From Clostridiales bacterium (GTDB lineage Bacteria; Bacillota_A; Clostridia; Christensenellales; Christensenellaceae): a stretch of 11,558 bases of DNA. The DNA lies in NCBI GenBank assembly GCA_003149735.1, contig QANA01000080.1, forward strand, positions 1 through 11,558. Direction: 5' to 3'. A model generated the notes under the pieces. It was not told the DNA's origin and did not search any database. It saw only the letters and a program-made list of their open reading frames with translations. The number at the start of each line of letters is the position of its first letter. The stretch's first letter is position 1. Shown piece after piece: positions 6,462 through 11,558 of the stretch. The position numbers and the translations under genes were made by a program.

Positions 6462-7154
6462 TCAGGTATTTTTTTGTTTTGGAAAAATGTGACAGGTATT
6501 TTCCGAATCGGCCATGGCAAGAAAAACTTCAGAGAGTTCATCAATTCCCTGTGCTTTCAGCTGACGATGCAGCCAACTGCGATCTTTGCCGGTTCGCTGC
6601 AAATTAGCTTCGATGATCTGACCGTCCATGATGATTGCATAGGGTAATGGTTCCTGCTTTGGTTTTAATTGCATATCTCTGGGAGTCAACGGACGTTCAT
6701 CAGAAACTGGTAGAAAGCTGATTTTTCCATTTGGTTCCATCAGAGCCGTCTGAATTTGTGATAAATCAAAATATCCGTTGATTCGGCATTGAGAAATAAA
6801 TTCAGAAGCATCAATGCGGGCTTTTTTCAGATTTTCATAATGGAAATTTCCGTTGTGAAACAGAATACAGGGCAAACCACTGATCCATTTTCGTGCACGA
6901 AGGGATTTATCTGTAATAAAAGAAAGCAGGATGGTCAGTACAGCATAAATGATAATGGCAATCAATATTTCCCCAAAAGCAGACTTATGATAATCGGTAA
7001 TTGAAAGCTCAGCGGCAATGGAACCGATGGTAATACCTGTAATATAATCAAACATGCTCATTTCAGAGATTTGCCGATGCCCCATCCATTTTGTTAACAG
7101 AAAGAGAGCTGCAAAGGAAAAAATTGCACTTAATGCGATAAAAAGCAGATTCAT
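6462..7154 (-). CDS. DUF421 membrane protein (YetF-like)
   Basis: A 230-residue inner-membrane protein of the DUF421 (YetF/YcaP) family. It has three hydrophobic segments (about 3-21, 36-50, 60-80). The family signature sits between the first two: Trp-Met-Gly-His-Arg-Gln-Ile-Ser-Glu (23-31), then Phe-Asp-Tyr-Ile-Thr-Gly-Ile-Thr-Ile-Gly-Ser-Ile-Ala-Ala-Glu (35-49). The soluble C-terminal domain (about 85-230) includes DASEFISQCRINGYFDL at 115-131. Length matches B. subtilis YetF (about 231). The biochemical role of the family is not established. AAGGAG lies seven bases before the ATG. The upstream EamA gene is 94 bases away with a 12-bp inverted repeat between them, so co-transcription is possible but uncertain; no clear promoter of its own was found. 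Confidence 0.9.
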   Translation of the reverse strand: MNLLFIALSAIFSFAALFLLTKWMGHRQISEMSMFDYITGITIGSIAAELSITDYHKSAFGEILIAIIIYAVLTILLSFITDKSLRARKWISGLPCILFHNGNFHYENLKKARIDASEFISQCRINGYFDLSQIQTALMEPNGKISFLPVSDERPLTPRDMQLKPKQEPLPYAIIMDGQIIEANLQRTGKDRSWLHRQLKAQGIDELSEVFLAMADSENTCHIFPKQKNT

Positions 7155-7205
7155 GAAAAAACTCCTTTTTTGAGAATATCATGAGTCTGCCCGATTTTCA
7201 GCCAT

Positions 7206-7246
7206 TTTATGTGCCGGCTCGCTTTTTTATCGACCCGGCACATAAA
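7206..7246. repeat. 12-bp perfect inverted repeat after the EamA gene
   Basis: TTTATGTGCCGG (7206-7217) and CCGGCACATAAA (7235-7246) form a perfect stem around a 17-base loop containing a T-run. It begins two bases after the EamA stop codon on the minus strand. No U-tract follows the stem in either direction, so it is not a standard intrinsic terminator. It could be an mRNA 3'-end stabiliser, an inefficient terminator or a protein binding site. Confidence 0.8.
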
Positions 7247-7248
7247 CA

Positions 7249-8112
7249 TTAAAATTTTACAAGCAATAGCAGAGTGCCCGCTGTCAGTATGCCTAAACCG
7301 AGCAATGCTTTTTTGGAAAGGCGCTCTCTAAGCCAGATGCGTGCAAAAAGAATGCTGAATAGAATGCTCAGCTTGTCAATCGGAGCAACAACAGAAGCTT
7401 TTCCGTTTTGCAGCGCATGGTAATAGCAAAGCCAGGATAGCCCAGTGGCAATGCCGGATAAAATGATAAACCATATGCTCTTTTTAGATATAGAGGGTAA
7501 TTGTGTCTGCTTTTTTTGCAAGAATACCAGCAACCATGCCATAATGAGTACAACGCATGTACGCAGTGCTGTGGCCAAATTGGAGGGGATATCCTGTGTG
7601 CCCAACTTTCCAAGAATGGAAGTTGCGGCAGCAAAAATGGCAGAGAGGATAGCCCATAAGAAATAGCTTTTATTTTCTGTACTATGCGCATTTTGCTTTT
7701 TTTGAATCATCAGCAATGTTCCTGCCGCAATAAGCAATAAACCGAGAATGCCATTCCAATAAAGCGTTTCTCCCAAAAAAATCCACGCCAGCAACATGGT
7801 GAGAATAACGCTGGATTTGTCAATCGGAACAACTTTATTGATATCTCCCAATTGTAAAGCTTTAAAATAACAAAGCCAGGAGGCGCCGGTTGCCAGTCCG
7901 GAAAGGATCAGGAAAAGCAGATTTTTCCAAGTAAGTGCGGCAAAGCCGGAAATGTTGCCTGTAAGAAAGACCATCAGCCAGGAAAAAATCAATACCACGC
8001 CGGTGCGCAATGCGGTAGCGAGGTCGGAATCCGTATCCTGAATACCGATCTTGGCAAGAATGGAAGTGATACCTGCAAAAAATGCAGAAAGAAATGCAAA
8101 TAAAATCCACAT
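7249..8112 (-). CDS. EamA-family (DMT superfamily) transporter
   Basis: A 287-residue integral membrane protein with about ten hydrophobic segments and two EamA repeats, roughly 1-137 and 150-287. The duplication is very clear: ALRTGVVLIFSWLMVFL (34-50) recurs as ALRTCVVLIMAWLLVFL (182-198), and SGLATGASWLCYFKALQ (71-87) recurs as SGIATGLSWLCYYHALQ (219-235), each followed by Pro-Ile-Asp-Lys. EamA proteins export or import small metabolites; the substrate cannot be told from sequence. AGAGG lies eight bases before the ATG. It follows the SIS operon on the same strand but a terminator (8153-8184) stands between them, so it is probably a separate unit or receives only read-through. Confidence 0.92.
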   Translation of the reverse strand: MWILFAFLSAFFAGITSILAKIGIQDTDSDLATALRTGVVLIFSWLMVFLTGNISGFAALTWKNLLFLILSGLATGASWLCYFKALQLGDINKVVPIDKSSVILTMLLAWIFLGETLYWNGILGLLLIAAGTLLMIQKKQNAHSTENKSYFLWAILSAIFAAATSILGKLGTQDIPSNLATALRTCVVLIMAWLLVFLQKKQTQLPSISKKSIWFIILSGIATGLSWLCYYHALQNGKASVVAPIDKLSILFSILFARIWLRERLSKKALLGLGILTAGTLLLLVKF

Positions 8113-8152
8113 AGGAGAAACCTCTTATATAAATATAGCAAGAAAGAGCAAG

Positions 8153-8184
8153 AAAAAAGGCAGGAAACTTTCCTGCCTTTTTTT
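8153..8184. terminator. Terminator of the SIS operon
   Basis: GGCAGGA (8159-8165) pairs with TCCTGCC (8171-8177) around AACTT, with six A residues on the left and seven T residues on the right. On the minus strand the stem is followed by a U-run, 10 bases beyond the last SIS stop codon. It can also work on the plus strand. Confidence 0.9.
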
Positions 8185-8193
8185 ATCCGAAGA

Positions 8194-8811
8194 TTAATGG
8201 AGATTTGCCTTTTCGGCTTCAACCTGCTCTCTGCTCATATTGTGCTTGAGCATAATATAAGTCAGGATAGTGTCAAAGGCCAGATTGGTAGGATAATCAT
8301 AGTAGGCATAGATTTGCTTGTAGATTTCCGCATCCAGGCCAGCACTTTCGGGGTTGGAACTGTCTTTTGCGGCGCGATCCACATCAGAAACAAGGAAAGT
8401 GGCCGTATTAATCTTGGAAACGGCAGCGTCTTTGTTATAGGAGAGCAAAACGCATTTTGCACCAACGTCTTTGGCGGTCTGTGCAAAGTCAACCAGAGTA
8501 GGGGTACTGCCTGAACCGGAAGAAAGTACCAAAACATCTCCTGCTTTAATGGAAGGTGCGGTAGGCATACCTACTACATAGACGTTTTTGCCTAATTGTG
8601 CCAGGCGTGCTCCAAAATTCATAGCCGTTTGGCGGGATCTGCCTCTTCCGGCAACAAAGACATTATTTGCGTCATCAATAATATCTGCAATTTCCTGCAA
8701 TTTATCATAATCGAAACGCTCTTTTACATCTTTCAATGCTTCGACGGCCATTCTGAATTTGAAATTATCTTTTGCAGGAGTCTGCGACATCCAAAGTGAT
8801 TTCTTTTCCAT
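8194..8811 (-). CDS. SIS-domain protein 5 of the operon (PHI-like)
   Basis: A 205-residue single-domain sugar isomerase (SIS) protein related to 6-phospho-3-hexuloisomerase (PHI/HxlB). It is the longest of the set, with an N-terminal extension of about 20 residues. The Gly-Arg-Ser motif is at 57-59 and the phosphosugar loop reads SGSGSTP (98-104), close to the canonical SGSGET. At the position of the family's Phe-Glu it has Tyr-Asp (D172), so the side chain stays acidic. The C-terminus ends KANLH, lacking the His found before Asn-Leu in HxlB. Sequence outside the core (residues 145-168) is unlike its neighbours. AAGGAG lies nine bases before the ATG, 18 bases after the previous gene. Substrate unknown. 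Confidence 0.85.
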   Translation of the reverse strand: MEKKSLWMSQTPAKDNFKFRMAVEALKDVKERFDYDKLQEIADIIDDANNVFVAGRGRSRQTAMNFGARLAQLGKNVYVVGMPTAPSIKAGDVLVLSSGSGSTPTLVDFAQTAKDVGAKCVLLSYNKDAAVSKINTATFLVSDVDRAAKDSSNPESAGLDAEIYKQIYAYYDYPTNLAFDTILTYIMLKHNMSREQVEAEKANLH

Positions 8812-8829
8812 GATTTGTAACTCCTTTTC

Positions 8830-9414
8830 TCAATACAGATTAGCCAGTTCGCTCTCCATTTTTTCTTTGGAGAGGCCGCGCTTCTTCATGAGATACATGA
8901 CAATGCATTCATAGCAAAGGTTGATGCCGTATTCGGAATACCAGCCCAGCTGGTCAGGTAAGCGGCTTTCATCAGCTTCCATACGATATACCAGAGAAGA
9001 GAGATCGCCGATCGGGGAAGTCTCAGCTTCGGTAAAGAGGACGATTTCTGCATTAACGGCTTTTGCCTTTTTAGCAAACTCGACCAGGGAAGAAGTTTTA
9101 CCGGAAGAAGAACCGATAATGAAAAGGTCGCCTCTGTGGATGGAGGGGGTAGAGTTATCACCGACAACATGAGCGCTGATGCCCATCTGCATCAAACGGG
9201 TAGCAAATGCCATAATATTGAGACGGGATCTTCCCAAAGCAGCTACAAAAACGTTATTGGCTTGATCGATTTTATCGGCAATTTTTACCAGCATTTCATC
9301 GTTCATGCCTTCGGCGACAATTCGCATGCAGCGAATACGCTCCTCGTGAAATTTTTCTCTTGCGCGATAGGTGAGATGTGCAGGCGCCTGCACAGATTCA
9401 GGTTTTGTGCTCAT
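8830..9414 (-). CDS. SIS-domain protein 4 of the operon (PHI-like)
   Basis: A 194-residue PHI-like SIS protein. The frame is open upstream to 9513, inside the previous gene, but the ATG at 9414 is chosen because GAGGAG lies ten bases before it and the encoded N-terminus fits the family; a start at 9513 would give a 33-residue extension overlapping the neighbour. Gly-Arg-Ser is at 61-63. The phosphosugar loop reads SSSGKTS (102-108), with Lys where HxlB has Glu. The acidic residue of the family's Phe-Glu aligns with E161, and the protein ends SELANLY. It resembles SIS protein 3 most in its C-terminal half. Enzyme activity is inferred from the family only; the substrate is unknown. Confidence 0.86.
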   Translation of the reverse strand: MSTKPESVQAPAHLTYRAREKFHEERIRCMRIVAEGMNDEMLVKIADKIDQANNVFVAALGRSRLNIMAFATRLMQMGISAHVVGDNSTPSIHRGDLFIIGSSSGKTSSLVEFAKKAKAVNAEIVLFTEAETSPIGDLSSLVYRMEADESRLPDQLGWYSEYGINLCYECIVMYLMKKRGLSKEKMESELANLY

Positions 9415-9439
9415 TATAATATCACTCCTCTCTTGCCGA

Positions 9440-9976
9440 TTAAAAGATATTGGGGAGTTCCTGCTGCATGCGAGCTTTACTTCTGCCGATCTTATCTTGT
9501 GCATAAAGTACAATGGCTTCGCATACTACAAACAGTGCCAACTCGAAATATTCTTCTGCAATCAGCCCATCTGCATCCGAACAGTCAAACTGCAGCACTT
9601 CGGAAGCATCCTTTTCTAAGGTAGAGCCTTTGGTCATTGTAAAAAGGTCATATGCAATATGCAGTTCCTTACCCTTCTTCATAAAGGTGATGGATGTTTT
9701 ATCTTCTCCATCAACAGAACCGATCAATACGACGTCTCCTTCGTGGACAGAAGGAGTAGGTGGAGATTCTTCAAGACGATAAGAACGGATGCCCAATTGG
9801 CGCAGACGCTGTGCCAGACACATCAGTGCCAGACCCGGCCGGCCAACATCGGCAACGACAAATACGTTATCAGCATCCAGAATACGATCTGCAATCTTTT
9901 CAATTACGGTATAATCCAGCGCATCCAATATTTGGCGCACGCCGCCTATTGCTGTAGCGCAATATTCTTTTATCAT
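9440..9976 (-). CDS. SIS-domain protein 3 of the operon (PHI-like, divergent loop)
   Basis: A 178-residue PHI-like SIS protein, the shortest of the five. Gly-Arg-Pro is at 45-47. The phosphosugar loop is the most altered, SVDGEDK (87-93), with acidic residues where Ser/Gly/Thr are usual, which may weaken or change phosphate binding. Phe-Glu is kept (E145), and the C-terminus ends ELPNIF. Its first residues (MIKEY) match those of SIS protein 1, supporting common descent and the chosen starts. AAGGAG lies nine bases before the ATG; the gap to the preceding gene is 27 bases. It may be an isomerase of altered specificity, or a regulatory or structural partner of the other SIS proteins; sequence cannot decide. 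Confidence 0.84.
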   Translation of the reverse strand: MIKEYCATAIGGVRQILDALDYTVIEKIADRILDADNVFVVADVGRPGLALMCLAQRLRQLGIRSYRLEESPPTPSVHEGDVVLIGSVDGEDKTSITFMKKGKELHIAYDLFTMTKGSTLEKDASEVLQFDCSDADGLIAEEYFELALFVVCEAIVLYAQDKIGRSKARMQQELPNIF

Positions 9977-10003
9977 ATAATCATTCTCCTTTATTGCCCA
10001 AAA

Positions 10004-10564
10004 CTACTGGAGGTTGGCGTGCAACGGATTTTCACCCGGAGTCAAAGTGATTCCCAGGCGATCCATGAAATAGTGGGACATACCGACATCCATGACATAA
10101 AGAACTGCCTGCTCGAACTGCGAACCAATGGGCTGGATCGAAGTATCTTCTGCAGAACCGGGAATGGGGGTATTCAGTTTGACGACGACATCTGCCTTCT
10201 TAGCAAGAGTAGAAGCCTCATTTGCAGTGACCAAGATCAGTTTGATGTCTCCGATTTTTTGGACAGTTTCTGCGGCGGCAATCAGATTGGCTTCTTCGCC
10301 ACAGGCCGAAACCATCACCAGTACATCGCCGGGTTTAATAGCGGGCGTAGCAACATCGCCTACAATGAATACACGATAGCCTTGATGCATCAGGCGCTGT
10401 GCAAAATATTTGATGGTGAGCATGCTGCGGCCATTGGCATGGAAAAAGATGCGATTTCCGTTGTGAATGGTGGAAAACACCTTAATCAGTACATCTTCAT
10501 CTACTTTCTGAGTTGCTTCATCGATTTCGTTCATGATTTTAGCAGTGATTTCTTTTATATTCAT
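10004..10564 (-). CDS. SIS-domain protein 2 of the operon (6-phospho-3-hexuloisomerase-like)
   Basis: A 186-residue protein, with SIS protein 1 the closest of the set to HxlB, the enzyme that isomerises 3-hexulose 6-phosphate to fructose 6-phosphate in the ribulose monophosphate pathway. It keeps Gly-Arg-Ser (45-47), the full IQPIGSQFEQ segment (143-152) with E151, and the C-terminal HANLQ with H182, as in HxlB (HHANLE). Against that, the phosphosugar loop reads SACGEEA (86-92) instead of SGSGET. AGGAG lies seven bases before the ATG; 39 bases separate it from SIS gene 1. No hexulose-phosphate synthase gene lies in the window, so a formaldehyde-fixing role is doubtful. Confidence 0.87.
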   Translation of the reverse strand: MNIKEITAKIMNEIDEATQKVDEDVLIKVFSTIHNGNRIFFHANGRSMLTIKYFAQRLMHQGYRVFIVGDVATPAIKPGDVLVMVSACGEEANLIAAAETVQKIGDIKLILVTANEASTLAKKADVVVKLNTPIPGSAEDTSIQPIGSQFEQAVLYVMDVGMSHYFMDRLGITLTPGENPLHANLQ

Positions 10565-10603
10565 AATTGTTCTCCTGATAAATAATAAGGGGTGAAAATA
10601 AAA

Positions 10604-11158
10604 TTATTCGAGATTGGAGTGCATGGGGCCTGCGCCATTCTTTCTACCCAGCCGCTGCTGGATGCAAGCGCGAAGTGCCCAGTCAAGGCCATAGATAACG
10701 CATTGATCGAAAAGCGATCCAATCGGCTGTACAGATTCTACGCTGCTTTCCACGCCGGGAAGCGGACAATCAAAACGAACGGTAAGGTCGGCAAGATCTC
10801 CGAGTGTAGATTTTTCTGCAGCCGTAGCCAAAAGAATTTTAATATCTCCAATTTCCTTGCATTTTTGCGCCATGCGGATGCTTGTTTCTGTTTCACCCGT
10901 ACCGGAAACGATAAACAGCACATCGCCGGGCTTAATGGCCGGACAGGTGGCATCACCGATAATATGGTGACGGTAACCAAAATGTTTGAGATACATGGCA
11001 AAGTTCTTCATGTTAATAGCGGGTCTTCCCACAGAGTGGAAGAAAATGCGGTTGGCTCCATGGATTTCAGCAACCATTTTCCAAAGAACATCATAATCCA
11101 TGTCCTTTAGAGCCAGGCTGATCTCATCCAGAATCGTGCCTGCATATTCTTTGATCAT
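10604..11158 (-). CDS. SIS-domain protein 1 of the operon (6-phospho-3-hexuloisomerase-like)
   Basis: First gene of the operon, a 184-residue PHI-like SIS protein. It has Gly-Arg-Pro (44-46), the near-canonical phosphosugar loop SGTGETE (85-91), the VQPIGSLFDQ segment (143-152) with D151 in place of the usual Glu, and the HSNLE C-terminus (H180) typical of HxlB. The frame also has an ATG at 11170, but there GGGAGG touches the ATG with no spacing. The ATG at 11158 lies 12 bases after it and yields the N-terminus MIKEY shared with SIS protein 3, so it is preferred. A promoter and palindrome lie just upstream. The likely reaction is isomerisation of a ketohexose phosphate; the exact substrate is unknown. 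Confidence 0.87.
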   Translation of the reverse strand: MIKEYAGTILDEISLALKDMDYDVLWKMVAEIHGANRIFFHSVGRPAINMKNFAMYLKHFGYRHHIIGDATCPAIKPGDVLFIVSGTGETETSIRMAQKCKEIGDIKILLATAAEKSTLGDLADLTVRFDCPLPGVESSVESVQPIGSLFDQCVIYGLDWALRACIQQRLGRKNGAGPMHSNLE

Positions 11159-11186
11159 AACTGAATTCATCCTCCCGATAAATTTC

Positions 11187-11204
11187 CTGGCAAACGATTG
11201 CCAG
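11187..11204. promoter_or_regulatory. Palindromic operator candidate of the SIS operon
   Basis: CTGGCAA-ACGA-TTGCCAG has perfect 7-bp arms and a central CG. It lies between the predicted transcription start and the first SIS gene, a classic repressor position. LacI-type operators share the central CG, but the spacing does not fit the CcpA cre consensus. It could also fold as a hairpin in the mRNA leader. Confidence 0.6.
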
Positions 11205-11212
11205 TTAAGTTC

Positions 11213-11241
11213 ATTTTAGCATGTCGCTATAGGTTTTGCAA
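11213..11241 (-). promoter_or_regulatory. Promoter of the SIS operon
   Basis: On the minus strand TTGCAA (11241-11236), 17 bases, TAAAAT (11218-11213). Transcription would begin near 11206, at the edge of the palindrome at 11187-11204. It is the only good promoter seen upstream of the five genes. Confidence 0.6.
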
Positions 11242-11347
11242 TGAAAGAAGCAAGTTATCTTTCGTTATGAAATGTTTGGGTGCTAATCGGGTATTAGGAA
11301 GACAAAACAGTGATTGATAGAGAAATGCAAAATATCGCCCCTAAAAA

Positions 11348-11394
11348 GTTGCGTATGCAACTATCTTCTGATATAATTGGTTGCGGATGCAACT
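11348..11394. promoter_or_regulatory. Two operator copies around the MarR-gene promoter
   Basis: GTTGCGTATGCAACT (11348-11362) and GTTGCGGATGCAACT (11380-11394) are nearly identical palindromes with GTTGC/GCAAC arms, 32 bases apart start to start, about three helical turns. The first contains the -35 box and the second lies directly after the -10 box. This is the arrangement expected for an autoregulated MarR-family gene. Confidence 0.8.
11349..11377 (+). promoter_or_regulatory. Promoter of the truncated MarR-type gene
   Basis: TTGCGT (11349-11354), a 17-base spacer and a perfect TATAAT (11372-11377). Transcription would begin near 11384, inside the second operator copy. Confidence 0.72.
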
Positions 11395-11413
11395 AATCAG
11401 GAAGGAGAAATGT

Positions 11414-11558
11414 ATGCCTGCTTTTACAAAAGATATTAATGTGATTGCACGCTGTACAGAGCAATATCGTTCAGCGCGCCTGGCGCCGTTGGGGCTTAAA
11501 GCCAGTCATTGTGTTTATATTTTACATGTTTGCCGTCAACCCGGAATTTCTCAGGAGG
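11414..11558 (+). CDS. MarR-family regulator, N-terminal part only
   Basis: The gene runs off the right edge of the window; 48 complete codons are visible. The start at 11414 has GAAGGAG six bases upstream; the overlapping ATG at 11410 opens a frame that stops after nine codons. The visible protein (for example QYRSARLAPLGLKASHCVYI, then Pro-Gly-Ile-Ser-Gln-Glu) fits the N-terminal helix and first helix-turn-helix part of MarR proteins. The two palindromes over its promoter suggest it represses itself. It is divergent from the SIS operon, about 255 bases from the first SIS gene, and may control genes beyond the window rather than the SIS genes. Confidence 0.75.
   Translation, partial: MPAFTKDINVIARCTEQYRSARLAPLGLKASHCVYILHVCRQPGISQE

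Noticed and set aside
9415..9513. N-terminal extension of SIS protein 4
   Set aside because: The frame is open into the neighbouring SIS gene, but a good ribosome binding site precedes the ATG at 9414 and the extension has no family counterpart.
9659..10585. 308-codon plus-strand open frame
   Set aside because: It is antisense to SIS genes 2 and 3, Cys- and His-rich in the manner of spurious antisense translations, with no promoter or ribosome binding site.
10592..11110. 172-codon plus-strand open frame
   Set aside because: Antisense to SIS gene 1; no family resemblance and no upstream signals.
8194..11158. A ribulose monophosphate (formaldehyde-fixing) pathway
   Set aside because: The five SIS proteins resemble HxlB, but no hexulose-phosphate synthase gene is in the window and several key motifs are changed. 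The pathway cannot be claimed.
11159..11170. ATG at 11170 as start of SIS gene 1
   Set aside because: The GGGAGG directly touches this ATG with no spacing, and the ATG at 11158 gives the N-terminus shared with SIS protein 3.
11187..11204. CcpA catabolite (cre) site
   Set aside because: The palindrome has a central CG, but the distance from TG to CG is one base too long for the cre consensus.

Overview
The window looks like the chromosome of a low-to-mid GC, anaerobic Bacillota member. A Negativicutes or clostridial host is my inference, not something proven here. The grounds are strong AGGAG/GGAGG ribosome binding sites, clean sigma-A type promoters (TTGACT-17-TATAAT and close variants), tight rho-independent terminators, a ZTP riboswitch, an aldo/keto reductase fused to a two-cluster ferredoxin domain, and a split purine pathway. 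No mobile element, CRISPR array, tRNA or rRNA gene is visible.

Layout. 1-1300: a class I mannose-6-phosphate isomerase gene on the minus strand, divergent from a MarR-type regulator gene (1341-1778). 1797-3944: a purine module on the plus strand, made of promoter, ZTP riboswitch, overlapping terminator, an archaeal-type IMP cyclohydrolase (PurO), a stand-alone AICAR formyltransferase and a strong bidirectional terminator. 3964-5220: an aldo/keto reductase-ferredoxin fusion (minus) with its own promoter. 5230-5885: two small divergent genes with back-to-back promoters, a TSCPD-domain protein (minus) and a 57-residue membrane protein (plus), each closed by a terminator. 5886-6461: no intact gene, only a decayed reading frame. 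6462-8112: a DUF421 membrane protein and an EamA drug/metabolite transporter (both minus). 8153-11241: a minus-strand operon of five consecutive SIS-domain genes, all related to 6-phospho-3-hexuloisomerase, with promoter, palindrome and terminator. 11349-11558: a divergent MarR-type gene cut by the window end, under a promoter bracketed by two copies of an operator-like palindrome.

How the genes work together. The purine module is coherent. The riboswitch should sense ZTP (or the related ZMP/AICAR), which builds up when 10-formyl-tetrahydrofolate is short, and then let transcription continue into the two enzymes that turn AICAR into IMP. The most unusual part is the five-gene SIS operon. The five proteins share a fold, an acidic residue at the position of the family's Phe-Glu, and an Asn-Leu/Ile-x C-terminus. 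They differ at the phosphosugar-binding loop and fall into two subtypes, so they look like a set of sugar-phosphate isomerases, or sensors, with different specificities. The usual partner, 3-hexulose-6-phosphate synthase, is not in the window, so the pathway cannot be named from this sequence alone.
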